Made by a program: the position numbers and the translations under genes
Assembly (NCBI RefSeq): GCF_000471905.2
Contig: NW_006498608.1
Span: 3,720,854 to 3,784,853 of the forward strand
DNA from: Amborella trichopoda
Lineage: Eukaryota > Streptophyta > Magnoliopsida > Amborellales > Amborellaceae
Direction: 5' to 3'
Length of the DNA: 64,000 nt
Shown here: piece after piece, positions 38,418 through 49,996 of the stretch
Numbering within the stretch: position 1 is the first letter of the stretch
Layout: each line of letters begins with the position of its first letter
The notes under the pieces: generated by a model
What the model saw: only the letters and a program-made list of their open reading frames with translations
Told to the model about the DNA's origin: nothing
Databases searched by the model: none

Positions 38418-40485
38418 CAGTGTTTTAAAACGAGGATTAGTAATCCCTATCGGTCATGGTACTACTTATTGAATCAATCCAATTCCAATGTTTTTAAAAC
38501 TCGGATTGGTAGTCCCTCTCGGTCATTGTGCTACTTTGGATATCTGACACTCAATGAATCGATCTAATTTGGGCTAGATTGATCCCAAAAATAATGTATT
38601 AATAATTTTAAATATAAAAACAAATTTTGAAAAAATAAAAGTTGAACCTGGTAAATTGGACGATCTGGATTTGATCGATTCCTTGACAAACTTGTATATT
38701 TCTCTAAAGGTCTCTTTGGATTGAAGGAAATTAGGAATCTTAGATATTTGAAATCCAAAGAAATCTATAGATTTTCAATATCAAAGATTTTTGTGATGGA
38801 TTATGCAAATATCTTATTTGCATAAACTATACAAAATTTTCATGGATTCCTTGTAATCACTTCCATGTCTATTGTTTGGTAACAAAATTTTATACAATTT
38901 ATCTCTCTAAAATTATTATATACTTTCTCTTTCTAAAACTCAAAATTTGGGATAGTGTATCTATAAAAATTTGGAGATAGTTTATCTCTCTAAAATTTGA
39001 TATGGTTTGTCTATCTGAAATTTAATATTCTTCTTATCCAAAATTTAAAATTTGAAGTTGTCTATCTAAACATTTTGAGATAATTTCTCTTTCTAAAATT
39101 GTTAGGTGCTTTACTCTCTCCAAAATTTAATAGAGTCTATCTTTCTAAAATTGTTAGGTGCTTTACTCTCTCCAAAATTTAATAGAGTCTATCTTTCTAA
39201 AATTTTAAGATAGTCTCTCTCTAAGATTTAAAACATGAGATAGTTTTCCTCTTCAATAATTTTGAGATAGTTCCCCTATTCAATAATTTTGAGATAGTTT
39301 CTCTCTCTAAAATATGATATAGTTATTCTCTTAAACCTTAAGATACTTTATCTTTCTAAAAGCTAAATTTTGAGATAATTTCTCACTGCAATTTTTGTGA
39401 TAGTTTATTTTTCTAAAAAAATTTATGTACTTTCTCTCTCTTTCAAATTTGATATAGTTACTCTCTTAAATTTTAAGATGCTTTTTCTCTTTAAAACTTC
39501 AAGTTTGAGATAGTTTATTTCTCTAAAAAAAACTTAAGATTTGAGATAGTTTATTTCTCTATAAATTTTGAGATAATTTCTATTTCTAAAATTTTTTAGG
39601 TACTCTCTCTAAATTAATACTTTTTAGGTGCTCTCTCTAAAATATGATATAGTTTCTCTCAATAGAAATTAAAATATGATATTGTTTCTTCTCTAAAATT
39701 ATTGAAGTACTTTATCACTCTAAAAAATTGAGATAGTTTATCTTTCTAAAAATTTGCATGTACTTTGTCTCTCTAAAATATGTTAGTTTCTCTCTAAAAC
39801 TTAAAATTTGAAATAATTTTTCTCTCTAAAATTTCTAGGTAGTTTATCTCTCTAAAAGAATTCCGTACTTCTCTCCCTAAAATTTTAACATACTTTCTCT
39901 GTAAGAGTTAAAATTTGAGATAATTTCTCTCTCTAAAATTTTGAGATTATTAATCTCTCTAAAATTTTGAGATAATTAATCTCTCTAAAATTTTAACATA
40001 ATTTTTCTCTCTCTAAAATTTTAACATGCTTTTTCTCTCTAAAATTTTAACATACTTTCTCTCTCTAAAAGTTAAAATTTGAAATAGTTTTTCTCTCTAA
40101 AAATTTTGAAATAGTTTTTCTCTTTAAAAAATTAAGTATTTTCTCTCTCTAAAATTTTCACACCTACCAAATGCTCCTTATGCCAATGAGTGAAATCCAT
40201 GGGCTTTGAAAATGTTAAGAAACAGGTTTTGGTATGGAAATGAAATCATGGGAAAATAGGTCTTATTTCCACTATTTTGATTTTTATGATTTTAAGTATC
40301 CTAGTCATTAAACAATCCAAACAATGGATTTTGACAATATTCAATATATTAACAATCCATGCACCCAAACATGCCCTACCGAACTAAGCGAGTCTATCGA
40401 AATCTCACTGATTGCTGGTTCCAACTAGGATTTGGGTCAATCCCCACCAATTCCCAGTCCAGATGGGCAATTTTTTTAAACACTA
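38418..40485. mobile_element. Probable non-autonomous hAT element carrying a CT-rich satellite
   Basis: The left end is CAGTGTTTTAAAACGAGG; the right end, reverse complemented, is TAGTGTTTAAAAAAATTG. Flanks CTTTAAAC (38410-38417) and CTTCGAAC (40486-40493) agree at 6 of 8 positions. Just inside the left end, a second copy of the terminus occurs (CCAATGTTTTTAAAACTCGG near 38485) followed by a repeat of the same GGATTGGTAGTCCCTCTCGG stretch. Most of the interior is the degenerate repeat described at 38890-40160. No coding frame. Confidence 0.7.
38890..40160 (+). repeat. Degenerate satellite-like array, unit about 25-30 bp (TCTCTCTAAAATTTTGAGAT...)
   Basis: Roughly 45 degenerate units built on CTCTCTCTAAAATTT followed by TGAGATAGTTT, GATATAGTTT or TTAGGTACTTT fill 1.27 kb without interruption. 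One 50-bp stretch (39092-39195) is a near-exact local duplication. It lies wholly within the proposed hAT element and is distinct from simple (CT)n because the second half of the unit is conserved. Confidence 0.9.
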
Positions 40486-41207
40486 CTTCGAACAGCTTGT
40501 GAGCACATCCCCACCATATTAACATTACATATTACTGGATTTATCAAAATATACCTATATGAGAGATGTATAATTTAACATGTAACCCCATATTGTTTCA
40601 AGATTGAATGGAGGTAAGATCTAAATATTAAGAAAACCAAAATTAAAATTTTCCTCCTTTTAGCACTAGAGAACTAATATCTTGGCATAGTTTATGCATA
40701 TTATTTTTGTAATATTTATTCATACTGAGATTATTTTTTATTTAGATCTATTAAGTTGTCTGTTTTGAATTTTTGCATTATTTATGTGCTTCTTTGTCGT
40801 TATTGAACACTTTTTCTAAATATTGATTTATTATCCTCATTTTTTTAATCTAAGACATTTCCATTATTAGCGTCTTAACTTTGAGGTCATATGCAATCTA
40901 GTAGTTTGTAGGATAATTTGATGTTTAGTGAGAGCTTTTATCTCAATTTTATGTGGTAAATTGAAATTTTGATATATGTTTTAATTTTTTATTTATTTAA
41001 TTTACTTTAAATTACCCACTTTTTCATGTTTCAGACGTTTTATTTCTTAAAATTCGTTTTTTGCCACATTTATATGCTTTAAAAATATTTATGACCAAAT
41101 TGGGAATTTAAAATTATGGTCTTAAATGTTTCAAATTTTCTAAAGAATTGGTAAAAGTACTTTCCATTACGCAGAAAACTTTGTATCTTTTACATACTTT
41201 AAGATTT
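40486..41207. other. Intergenic, nothing recognised
   Basis: AT-rich sequence between the hAT-like element and a MITE copy; no coding frame or repeat structure beyond T-tracts. It is probably old host or LINE-flanking DNA. Confidence 0.5.
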
Positions 41208-41600
41208 GGAAAAAGTTCATATCAGGTTGCAATCTTAAAATGTAGAATTACAATGCACCTCAAAACTCCATCGGAAAAGGTTGTTTTAATGTTGAAAAAT
41301 CCTCTAATTGATCATCTCGACATCGAGATGTGTGAATATGAAAAATAAAATAAAATTTGATTTCCAAAAATAGTACATCTTACAATACATTATCTAGACC
41401 ATCTATTTTCAAGATTTTCATATATTTATAGATCTACTTGATTTTAACCATTTTTATGTTTATAATTTTATAATTAGATATGAAAATAGATTTTAACATA
41501 ATCCTAAGAATGTTTTAACCAAAATTACATGTTATGATAAAATTTGGAGGAGCGCCTTAATTGGATTGTTTAAGGTTGCAACCTTATAGAAACCACACCT
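41208..41600 (+). mobile_element. MITE-like family 1, complete copy (393 bp)
   Basis: Starts GGAAAAAGTTCATATCAGG and ends, reverse complemented, AGGTGTGGTTTCTATAAGG. Both termini carry the palindrome GGTTGCAACC-type motif. Flanks TTAAGATTT and TTTAGATTT match at 8 of 9. It sits 380 bp upstream of the LINE/hAT nest. Confidence 0.8.
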
Positions 41601-42925
41601 TTTAGATTTTGATTATTTTTGCTTTCCAGTATTTTTAAAAATAAGAAATTTTTTGCTATGAAATTATCAAATTTTATATTAGTTTACTGTATTTGCTGCA
41701 ATATAAAATATCAAAAAAGTGTAGCCTTTTATGCTTTTAGTTTCTGATTTTCTATGATCCTAAATGACCTTTATGATTAATTTTATTTTTGTGATTCTTA
41801 ATATTTTTATTTCTTTGAATACCATTTATGCCCATCTGACATTTTTTTGATATTTTAATAAATGATATAACAAAATTATTATTGCACAATAATATCAATG
41901 AATGCCATATTTCCATTAATGATTGCATTACTTGGTTGCTATTCTACACTATTATGGCCGTTAAAAACTAAATTATGCAGTTCAATTTTTTTTTGTGGTT
42001 AGCAGCTCAAGATAAGATCATGAAGGTTGATAATTTGATTAAAAGAGGTAAGTGCCTACCAAATATCTCTTGGTGACACAAAAAATGGGCCTCATTTGCT
42101 GCTACACTCTCCCTTTGCCTCAAGGATTTGGGAATGGCTTTTTGGAGATATGGGTGTCTCTCTAGGCTTAACGGATAATGTTATTGGAGTCATCACACAA
42201 CCTTCAAGTTCTCCCAAAGGTAGGAGTTTTTATTTAAAAAACTGCGAGAGGTATGATGTTGTGCGAAATTTGGAAAGAGCAAAATAGAAGAGTTTTTTAG
42301 GGAATCAGTCAACCTTTCGATGAGTCCTGCTTAACATTAAACATTTTTTATGGAGATCAATCCTTGTTTCTAAAGAAGGGAGGGGTATGTCGGAGGTGGA
42401 TGTAACGATTAATCTTCATAATGTGATGGCAATGGGAATGTTAGTTTCTAGACCCACTATTTGTTGGAGCCAATGGTTTAAAAAACGGATAGATGACCCG
42501 GATCGGGCTCCCAAAAAACGGATCCGGATCGGCGAAACGGCAATCCGAATCGGGAATCGGGTGAATCGGTCAGAATAAAGCTTCAAAAAATTCCGAAAAA
42601 TTATTAAAATTCATTATAAACATTGTTTTTTAGGAATTCAATAAGAAATGAGGGTACTCCATTAAGAATTTCATGTGTTTGAATGAATATGCGAATATTG
42701 ATATGTTCTTTCCCTGCATGAACCGCCATTCAGCATTTAATTTACATCACACAAAAGGATAAACATAGAATTATCATGGAATAAGTATATCAGCATATAT
42801 GGACTACAATAAAGCATAAAATTAGTAACATATGATCTAAAAATAAAATGATAGACGACGTTGTTGTTCTTTTTGTTCACGCTGGTGCCATTGATTGAAT
42901 CCATTTGACAATTCATTGATTCGAT

Positions 42926-45802
42926 CTAAAAACGAATAATCGATATTAGCAGGCGTCTGACTATTCCTAAATCCCTGAGTGTTAGTGTTTTGTTGTGTTT
43001 CCAATCCAAAATCCCCGAAGCTTGTCCATCCTTCATGCTCACCTGCACTGTCGTGCTCATCCCTACACTGTTGCTGTTGGGACTCGATATGTGAATAATA
43101 TGGCTGGGATAGGGTGGCCTCAGAACATCTCTCTCATTTTCTCTTAGACCCCTTTCCCACTCTCCCTCATTAGGTGCAATATCACCGACATATTGTGGAT
43201 ACATTGGCTGGCTGCTTCCTCTTTCATGCTGCTCATCACTTTCTTCAATATCTTCATCACCGATAGCCTCAATGAACGCTCTCTTGTGCAACACTGGCTC
43301 CTTCTCTTCTACTACCCATTGGTCTGCTGTGTCTGTGACAAATATTGTATCTAAGTCTATCGGCCCATAGTCTTCAAGCTTCCTTCTTATTTGTCGCTCT
43401 CTGAGGTTTAAATTATAATGAACGTAGACTAGTTTATGAAGCTTCTCAGAAGCGAGTCGATTCCTCCTAGTAGTGTGCAACCATTGGAACGTACTCCAGT
43501 TGCGCTCACAGCCAGTAGCAGAACATGTCTGGGAGAGCACCTTGATTGCTATCCTCTTTAGGTGAGGTGCATCAGTACCATATATCTCCCACCATTCAGC
43601 TGGATTAAAATGTAAAAAGCATTGCAAGGGCAAGAACAATTCATAAGATTAAATATATGAATGAACAAAATATTAGTAAGGGGATAACCTGGATCCATCA
43701 TAGTCGGAGAATTTCTGGCAAGTCTAGTTCCGAAGGATCCGATAGCATCCCTATACATAGCAAGCTAAAACAAATATATTACGTTTTAGTGCATTATTCC
43801 TCACAAATATAACGACTCAATGAAGTTCTTACCCAAACATTAAATAATACCTCTTGTATTGCTGCTACTTGGTTTCGATGGCTTCTCTCTAACCTTGCAA
43901 TAATGTATCTAACCCCTTCCATAATCTTGTGGGGTTGTTCAGGTGTCAAATAGAAAAATTTTGGGTTGAAGTAGTAACCTAAAAAATATATAAGTAGAAA
44001 AATGTCATTTACAATTTCATAAAAAAATGATTTAAACTGAAACATTGTAATGATATAAATATATATTTACCAGCATAATGAATTGGACGTCCAAATTTGG
44101 TGTTCCACCTCTTTTCTATAATCTCGATCACTTTGCTAGCAAAATTACACTTCTCCCCAATAGCTGACTTCGCCCTCTCAATACCTTCATAAAGGATACC
44201 CATGGTAGCTTTCTTGTCAGCATCCACCATTCTTAACACCGTAACCAAAGGGGCAGTGACCTCTACAACACTGGAACATCGAGACCAGAACAGCCTATTT
44301 GAGATTATGTTGTCCACTTTTATACCGGTACTGGACTTCGAGAGGCGGTCATTTAACCGCTCTTCACAAGTAAACAATCTCTTTAATGCACCTTCAGATT
44401 CTCGAATGGAGTCTACAGCTAAGTAATCGGTCGCAAAGCGGGTTATGGCAGGCCTGATTATCTCTTTTTTCTTAGAGTGTTATCTAAACATAAGTAAAAT
44501 TTTAGAGTGGTTGTATATAAATCTCGACACCAACCTTGCTTCCTCTAGAGTCTCCTTCACAATTTTGATCTCACCGATCTCTTCTAACATAAGATCGATG
44601 TTGTGTGCAGCACACGAGATCCATATTAGATGCTTCCTCTTATCCATCAACTTGTTGCCCGCAGAAACACATGCACGCGCATTGTCCGTAATAAACTGGA
44701 CTACATGCTTATCTCCCACTTCCTCCACTATTTGATCATATAGTCGTACGTAAAAGTTTGCATCCTTATTCGTCCCTGATACGTCTTTGCTATACAAAAA
44801 AGCTGTACCTTTTGGGGAATAGGCCAAGAAGTTTAAAAATTCATTTTTGCTAACTTTTTTCAACCAACCATCACTCATGAGAGTAATTATTGTCCTTGGC
44901 CAACTCTATTTATATTCTTCAATCCACTTTTTAACTTCTTCCACCTCTTCATCTAATATTGGCCCACTGAGCTCATATGCCGTCGGGGGTTTTACCCCGG
45001 GCCCGACTCTCTGGATTGCACTAATCATAGGTGGAAAATATGAGCTATTGGCTGCATCAAAGGGAATCCCTTTATCGTAGAACTATTTACCAACATATCT
45101 CCCTAACATGTTTCTTATACCTTTGACCATGCCTTTTAGGGTCATCTGTTGTGACTTAGGCTTTGAGAGAAATTGGTCTTTACGACCATGACCTGCAATA
45201 CTGACACTCCTAGGTAACCTAGAAACAATTTCTTCAACAATTGATTCTCCTTGATACATATTGCCACCAACCCCTCCATACATATTTGAGCTGGGCCCGC
45301 CATACATGCTCGAGCTGGGCTCGCCATGCATATCTGAACTAGGCCCACCATGCATATCGGAGCTAGGCCCACCATGCATGTCTGAGCTAGATCCACCGGG
45401 CCTTCTAAACCCACGTTCCCTCTGATATTGTTCATGTAAACTCATTCTTGTGGCCATGTCCAACTCATTATTATATTGTTCTTCTAGGTCATTATTATAT
45501 TGCTCTTTTGTATCATTCATGCTTGATGGTGTATATAAACTAGCTATCTCCTCATTCATCCTATGTTTGGCAATTTTTTTACCTTTGTTAGCATTAAGAA
45601 TTGCCACTATCTATTTTTTTACAGTACTAGGGACACTAGTGCATGCAGAAACTTCTCCCTTAACCCCTGCCAAGTGTTGCTTGAACTTATGTACCCCACT
45701 ACTTATCACTCTTTGACAGTAATTACAAATAATTTTGTCTTTCTTGTTGGGATCAAGTCTGATCCCATGTTGCCATGCAGGGTCTTCTGCAGATCTTGAC
45801 AT
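42926..45802 (-). pseudogene. hAT transposase pseudogene (BED - DUF659 - hAT C-terminal)
   Basis: Inferred exons 45802-44071, 43978-43833, 43764-43689 and 43599-42926 have GT-AG borders and consistent phases, 876 codons. The N-terminus MSRSAEDPAWQHG leads into a BED zinc finger (CNYC...HKFKQHL). A linker with an eight-residue GGPSSDMH-type repeat follows (45251-45400). The DUF659 core has LMSDGWL, VQFITDNARACV and CAAHNIDLML. The hAT dimerisation domain is at AEWWEIYG and SATGCERNWSTFQWLHTTRRNRL. Four in-frame stops occur: TAG at 45611-45613, TAG at 45083-45085, TAG at 44906-44908 and TAA at 44480-44482. No frameshift was seen. Each stop is one C-to-T change from a Gln codon. The element therefore cannot make a full transposase, unless a stop is spliced out, for which I see no clear sites. 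Confidence 0.9.
45251..45400 (-). repeat. 24-bp coding tandem repeat in the hAT transposase
   Basis: About six units of 24 bp encode GGPSSDMH with variants GEPSSSMY, GGPSSNMY and GGVGGNMY. It is in frame and sits between the BED finger and the catalytic core, where it should act as a flexible linker. Confidence 0.85.
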
Positions 45803-46140
45803 GATTTAACTGTTTTAAGATGTAAAAAGTATAAAATTAACCTGACAGTTCAAAAAGAAAAATAATCACCATGTGTAGTGATAATATGTTGCGGTAGTTC
45901 ATGTAGTCATATTTGTTGTTATTTGTTATTGCAAAATACCTTTTTTGACAATAATATTTTCGTACATATCAATTACAAACATTCAGAATAATATAATATA
46001 AAATGCAAGCTCCAAACATGGCTACAACTCAATTATCAAGAACATACATTTTTTGCATTAAAAAATTAATATTAAAAATAATTCTTCAAAAAGCCAGCTA
46101 ACATCAGTCATTCCAACTAAAAAATCCATGAACAACAGAT

Positions 46141-46160
46141 NNNNNNNNNNNNNNNNNNNN
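46141..46160. other. Assembly gap (20 N)
   Basis: Twenty consecutive N lie at the edge of the tandem repeat beginning at 46161, within the non-coding 5' part of the hAT element. The repeat probably defeated assembly; true length here is unknown. Confidence 1.
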
Positions 46161-46560
46161 AAAAATTCAATCATGGATTACAAAAAACTCTATCATGGGT
46201 TACATAAAAACAAAAAACAAAAAATTCGATCATGGATTACAAAAAAAAACAAACATTTCGATCATGGATTACAAAAAAAAAAACAAACATTTCGATCATG
46301 GATTACAAAACATTTGATCATGGATTACAAAAAATTCTATCATGGGTTACAAAAATAAAAAATAAAAAATAAAATTCGATCATGGGTTACAAGAAAAAAA
46401 AACAAACATTTCGATCATGGACTACACAAAATTCGATCATGGATTACAAAAAAAAAAAAAACATTTCGACCATGGATTACAAAAAAATCGATCAAGTATT
46501 ACAAAACATTCGATCATGAATTACAAAAAAAAAAAAAAAAGAAAAAAAAAAAGAAAAAAA
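46161..46560 (+). repeat. Tandem repeat TTCGATCATGGATTAC + A-tract
   Basis: About a dozen copies of a core TTCGATCATGG[AG]TTAC, each followed by an A-rich tract of variable length, give unit sizes of roughly 20-35 bp. It lies upstream of the transposase frame within the hAT element, and ends in a long poly-A/AAG tract near 46525-46562. Confidence 0.9.
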
Positions 46561-48030
46561 AAATATGTTCTTCACAGAGCTATTTTACATAAGCCATTTT
46601 AACTAAAAAATCCACCTCTAAATGAATAAATTACATCCAATTGAGTATATTTTCTGATAAACAACAATATAAGGAATCAAAACCCTAAATTTTTAACACA
46701 TTATTTCTAATATATCATGAAAACAAAATCAAAAGGCGGAAAAAAAAAAAAAACAGCGGAATTTTGGTTCCGCAGACATCTCAGTGTTCATCTCAAATTT
46801 CATGCTGTAATTGACCAGATTACGTAAAATTGAAAATTTTAAATCATACTAGACACAATAAAGATTAAAAACCCTAATTATTGAACTCATTATGTTCAAA
46901 ATATGTCGTGAAATAAATCAAATGGCGGAAAAAAAAAAAAACCCAAACTTCTTACCTGATTTTGTGAACCGAAGCCTTCAATCTCCAAAAAACTATGTTT
47001 TTCTCAACGATTATCACAAATTAGTAACAAAAGGTTTTGATTTACAGCTTTAAGATCAAAATGCCTACAAATTTTGAAAGATTCATGCCCTATTTGGCAT
47101 GAAACTTTCAGAAAAGGCGGAAACCCTAAAAAAGCAAGTTTCGTAATCCAAAAACACCAAATTTTTCAACCATTTAATCTTTGAAAAAGCTGAATAAAGC
47201 TGTTTACAGCCTGCAAATTAGATCACATGCCAAAAAAAACGAGAAAAATGATAAAAAAATGACAAATTTCAAAGAATCCCGTGAAGAATACTGTGCAACC
47301 CGTATTCTTCACGGACTCGCCGATTCCGCACAATGACTCGGCGAGTCACTATGCAGAATCGTTCGGTTCTCTCTAGAACCGGACGATTCCCGATTTTTTA
47401 GCCGATACGATCCCCCCATTACGATTTTCGAGTCGAATCGGACGAGTCCGGTTCGACTCAACGTTTTTTAAAACACTGGTTGGAGCCTTCCCACATGGGG
47501 TGTTCTCAAGGTGAATTTTGATGGGCGTTAAGCCAGAAGTCCTAGTTTGGTAGGTATTGGGGGTGTGGTCCGTGAATGTAGTGGTATTATTGTTTTTAAT
47601 TATACAAATCCAATTGGGATAGGTACCGGCAGCTCTTCTGCAGGGACTCAAAATATTAAATAGTAGAAACTTGGGGGCAATATGCATAATTGAAGGAGAC
47701 TTAATCAAATGGTGCAAAAGGGAACAAAGAATTCCTGGGAAACTTAGATACAATTGGATTGAGGTGATGGATTTAATTAAGGGAACAAATAATTCCTGGG
47801 AAACTTAGATTCGAGTATTAAGGCGATGGATTTGGTTGAGGATACGACGGTTTTCTTTGTTCATATCTTAAAGGAAGCCAATTCTTTAGTTGATTCCTTG
47901 GCTAAATTGTGGGCATCCTTATCTTTTTTTTTTTATTTTGAATAATGTAATCCCTACGGGGTGATCTTTTTATTTTAATAAAGAGCTACTGATATTTGTA
48001 ATAAAAAAAAAAAAAAAACTAAATTATACA

Positions 48031-48933
48031 AATTTAAATAAAGAGTTTTGAAACGGCTCAAATAATTTATCTTGGCTGTAATAGTAGTAGATCATTTTAA
48101 AACTTATTATATTTTTATTTTCTATATATTTTTATTTATGAATCATTTTATTTTTTAAGAACTTTGACCTATGAAAAATAATTTTTTACCATAAAAAACA
48201 GTCATTCTCAAAAGTTGTTTATGACCATTTCCCAACTTTCTCGTGACTAATTCTTAGATGCTCCATATAACTTATGCAATTTTTTCTAGCAAAGTAATAA
48301 ATGTGAAACCATAGTTTTTTCATTTTCTTTTTATTTCTTAAATAATATTTTTATTATTTTAAAAGTATTTGTAACAATACTTTATGTAATTTTAAAACAC
48401 TTTGAGTGAAATATTTTGTATTTACAACCAAATAATACAAGTTTAAAAATATTTTATGTTTTGACCTTCTAACTTATAGTTTTCAAATAAATTTATGAAT
48501 GATTTCATTCAATATTTCATCCTATGAGATTAGTTTATGGATAATTTTAACACTTTTTAAGTAAATTGGTAAATACTTTAAATTTTTTTTACAACAATAG
48601 GAAGTAGGAAATTTATATGGTGTACAAAATGACAAACTTTTAGTTAAAGTTTTTACACAAGTAATTCTACGACTAAATTCAAATTTTATAATTGTGGAGG
48701 CTAATTTCCCTGATTCTTAAAACCCTGAAACTCCACAAATCCATACCATGAACCATAGGCACCATACAACATAAATACATCCGGATTTGTACTCCATAAT
48801 CCTTGGAAAACTCCAGATTAGGCCCCAAAATTGAGTCAAAATTGAATGAGATCTCGTTCAGAACATAATGCACAGTCCTCGTAGGACTACTAGGAATATT
48901 TCTTAACTATTCCCTAAATCAAAACTATATAAA
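48031..48933. other. Intergenic, nothing recognised
   Basis: AT-rich sequence right of the LINE target duplication. It presumably continues the pre-insertion locus seen left of 41963. Confidence 0.5.
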
Positions 48934-49304
48934 GGGGTGTATAGAGTCGAGGCTCTAAACAATCGAATTAGAGCCCACCTTCAAATAGTGTTTCAATATT
49001 GGAAATATTTATGATAGCTTTAAAATATATTTTCATATTTAATTATAAAATTTAAAGGTTAAAAAATAGTGTATGTTGAGCATATCTATGAAAATTTGGA
49101 AATCTTGAAAATTGACGGTCTAAAAATGCATTTCAAGATGTACTATTTTCAAAATTTAAAATCCATTTTCTTTTCTGATATCCATGCATCATGATGTCGA
49201 GATGATCAATTTGAGGATATTTAGGCATCAAAACAACCTCTTCTATTTCCGAGGTAGGCTCTAATTTGATTGTTTGGAACCTAGGCTCTATATAAACTTT
49301 TTCC
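48934..49304 (-). mobile_element. MITE-like family 1, complete reverse copy (371 bp)
   Basis: The left terminus GGGGTGTATAGAGTCGAGG and right terminus (reverse complement) GGAAAAAGTTTATATAGAGC begin a roughly 55-bp imperfect inverted repeat. Both sides carry CTATATAAA (48925-48933 and 49305-49313), a perfect 9-bp duplication. The duplication size suggests Mutator-type mobilisation. Confidence 0.82.
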
Positions 49305-49996
49305 CTATATAAATCCCGTACAGTCTAATAGTTCATCAACTAATTTTTTTAAAAAAAAACTTAGAAAAGCCTTAGATATTAGAGAGCATAAACCCCAAAG
49401 AGATTACAAATCATAGAATAAAAACCCTAGCATAGGAAAATACCCAAAAATCTTTTAGGCTAGCCAATACTCTAGAAACCCTGTAATTCTAGAGACCCTA
49501 ACCATGGAACTAGGAAACCCTAAGCCAATTATATGTAATCGTCAAACCTTACCCTAATGCAAAATCCCTGAGATGAACATGCTCGAGCCAAATTCTTCAA
49601 AAAAGAAAAAGAAAAATGGTGTAAAGAATCAGATGCGGGCACCAACCCCAGGTCTTTGGATGTACTAGCTTAGGTAGATAAGTTTCTCTTCATTTTCTTT
49701 CTTTTCTTAAAGTTTTAGTTTAATTCAATTTAATTTCAGTTTCTAAGCTTTCTTTTATTTTATAGATTTTGCGTGATTTTAAACTAGCTCTACCGAAGTT
49801 TCTCAAATAAGGCTAATCTTTCTAGATCGAGATTATACTTGAATTGTAATGTGACAGATCCCACGATTCTTCACCGATTGTAAATTTTAATAGCTAAAAG
49901 CATAAATCTGGGGAGGCTTTCATTTGAGAACTCTGTGGATCTGCGCTTTAAACTATAATTAATACATTTTTAATATTATAGAACGAAAAATTGTTT
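49305..49996. other. Intergenic, nothing recognised
   Basis: AT-rich, with several AACCCTA-like words near 49385-49510 that are too irregular to be an interstitial telomere array. Confidence 0.5.

Larger units (their letters stand above)
42471..47478 (-). mobile_element. Full-length hAT DNA transposon (5008 bp), nested in a LINE
   Basis: The left end reads CAATGGTTTAAAAAACGG and the right end, reverse complemented, CAGTGTTTTAAAAAACGT: an 18-bp imperfect terminal inverted repeat with the CANTG start seen in many hAT elements. Both sides are flanked by the perfect 8-bp duplication GTTGGAGC (42463-42470 and 47479-47486). Subterminal 100-200 bp at each side are rich in CGGATCGG / AATCGG / GAGTCG motifs, likely transposase-binding repeats. 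It encodes the broken transposase at 42926-45802. The 5' non-coding part holds a tandem repeat and a 20-N gap. Confidence 0.95.
41980..48013 (+). mobile_element. 5'-truncated LINE relic, split by a hAT insertion
   Basis: Two pieces, 41980-42470 and 47487-48013, encode consecutive parts of a plant LINE. The first gives zf-RVT remnants (NLIKRGKCLPN, then LLHSPFASRIWEWLFGDMGV) and EIWKEQNRRVF. The second continues as the RNase H domain (WGVLKVNFDG, GIGGVVRECSG) with stops and frameshifts. Rejoining across the inserted hAT gives an uninterrupted WSLPTWGVLKVNFDG frame. The 3' end carries a poly-A tract at 48004-48018. Flanks AAAAACTAAATTAT[G/A]CA at 41963-41979 and 48014-48030 match at 16 of 17 positions and are the probable target-site duplication. 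The unit lacks EN and RT and is dead. Confidence 0.85.

Noticed and set aside
46128..46358. Open frame spanning the N gap
   Set aside because: It is translation of the ATCATGGATTAC repeat, with N bases inside; not a gene.
49385..49515. Possible interstitial telomere (AAACCCTA words)
   Set aside because: Words are irregularly spaced with unrelated sequence between; not a tandem array.
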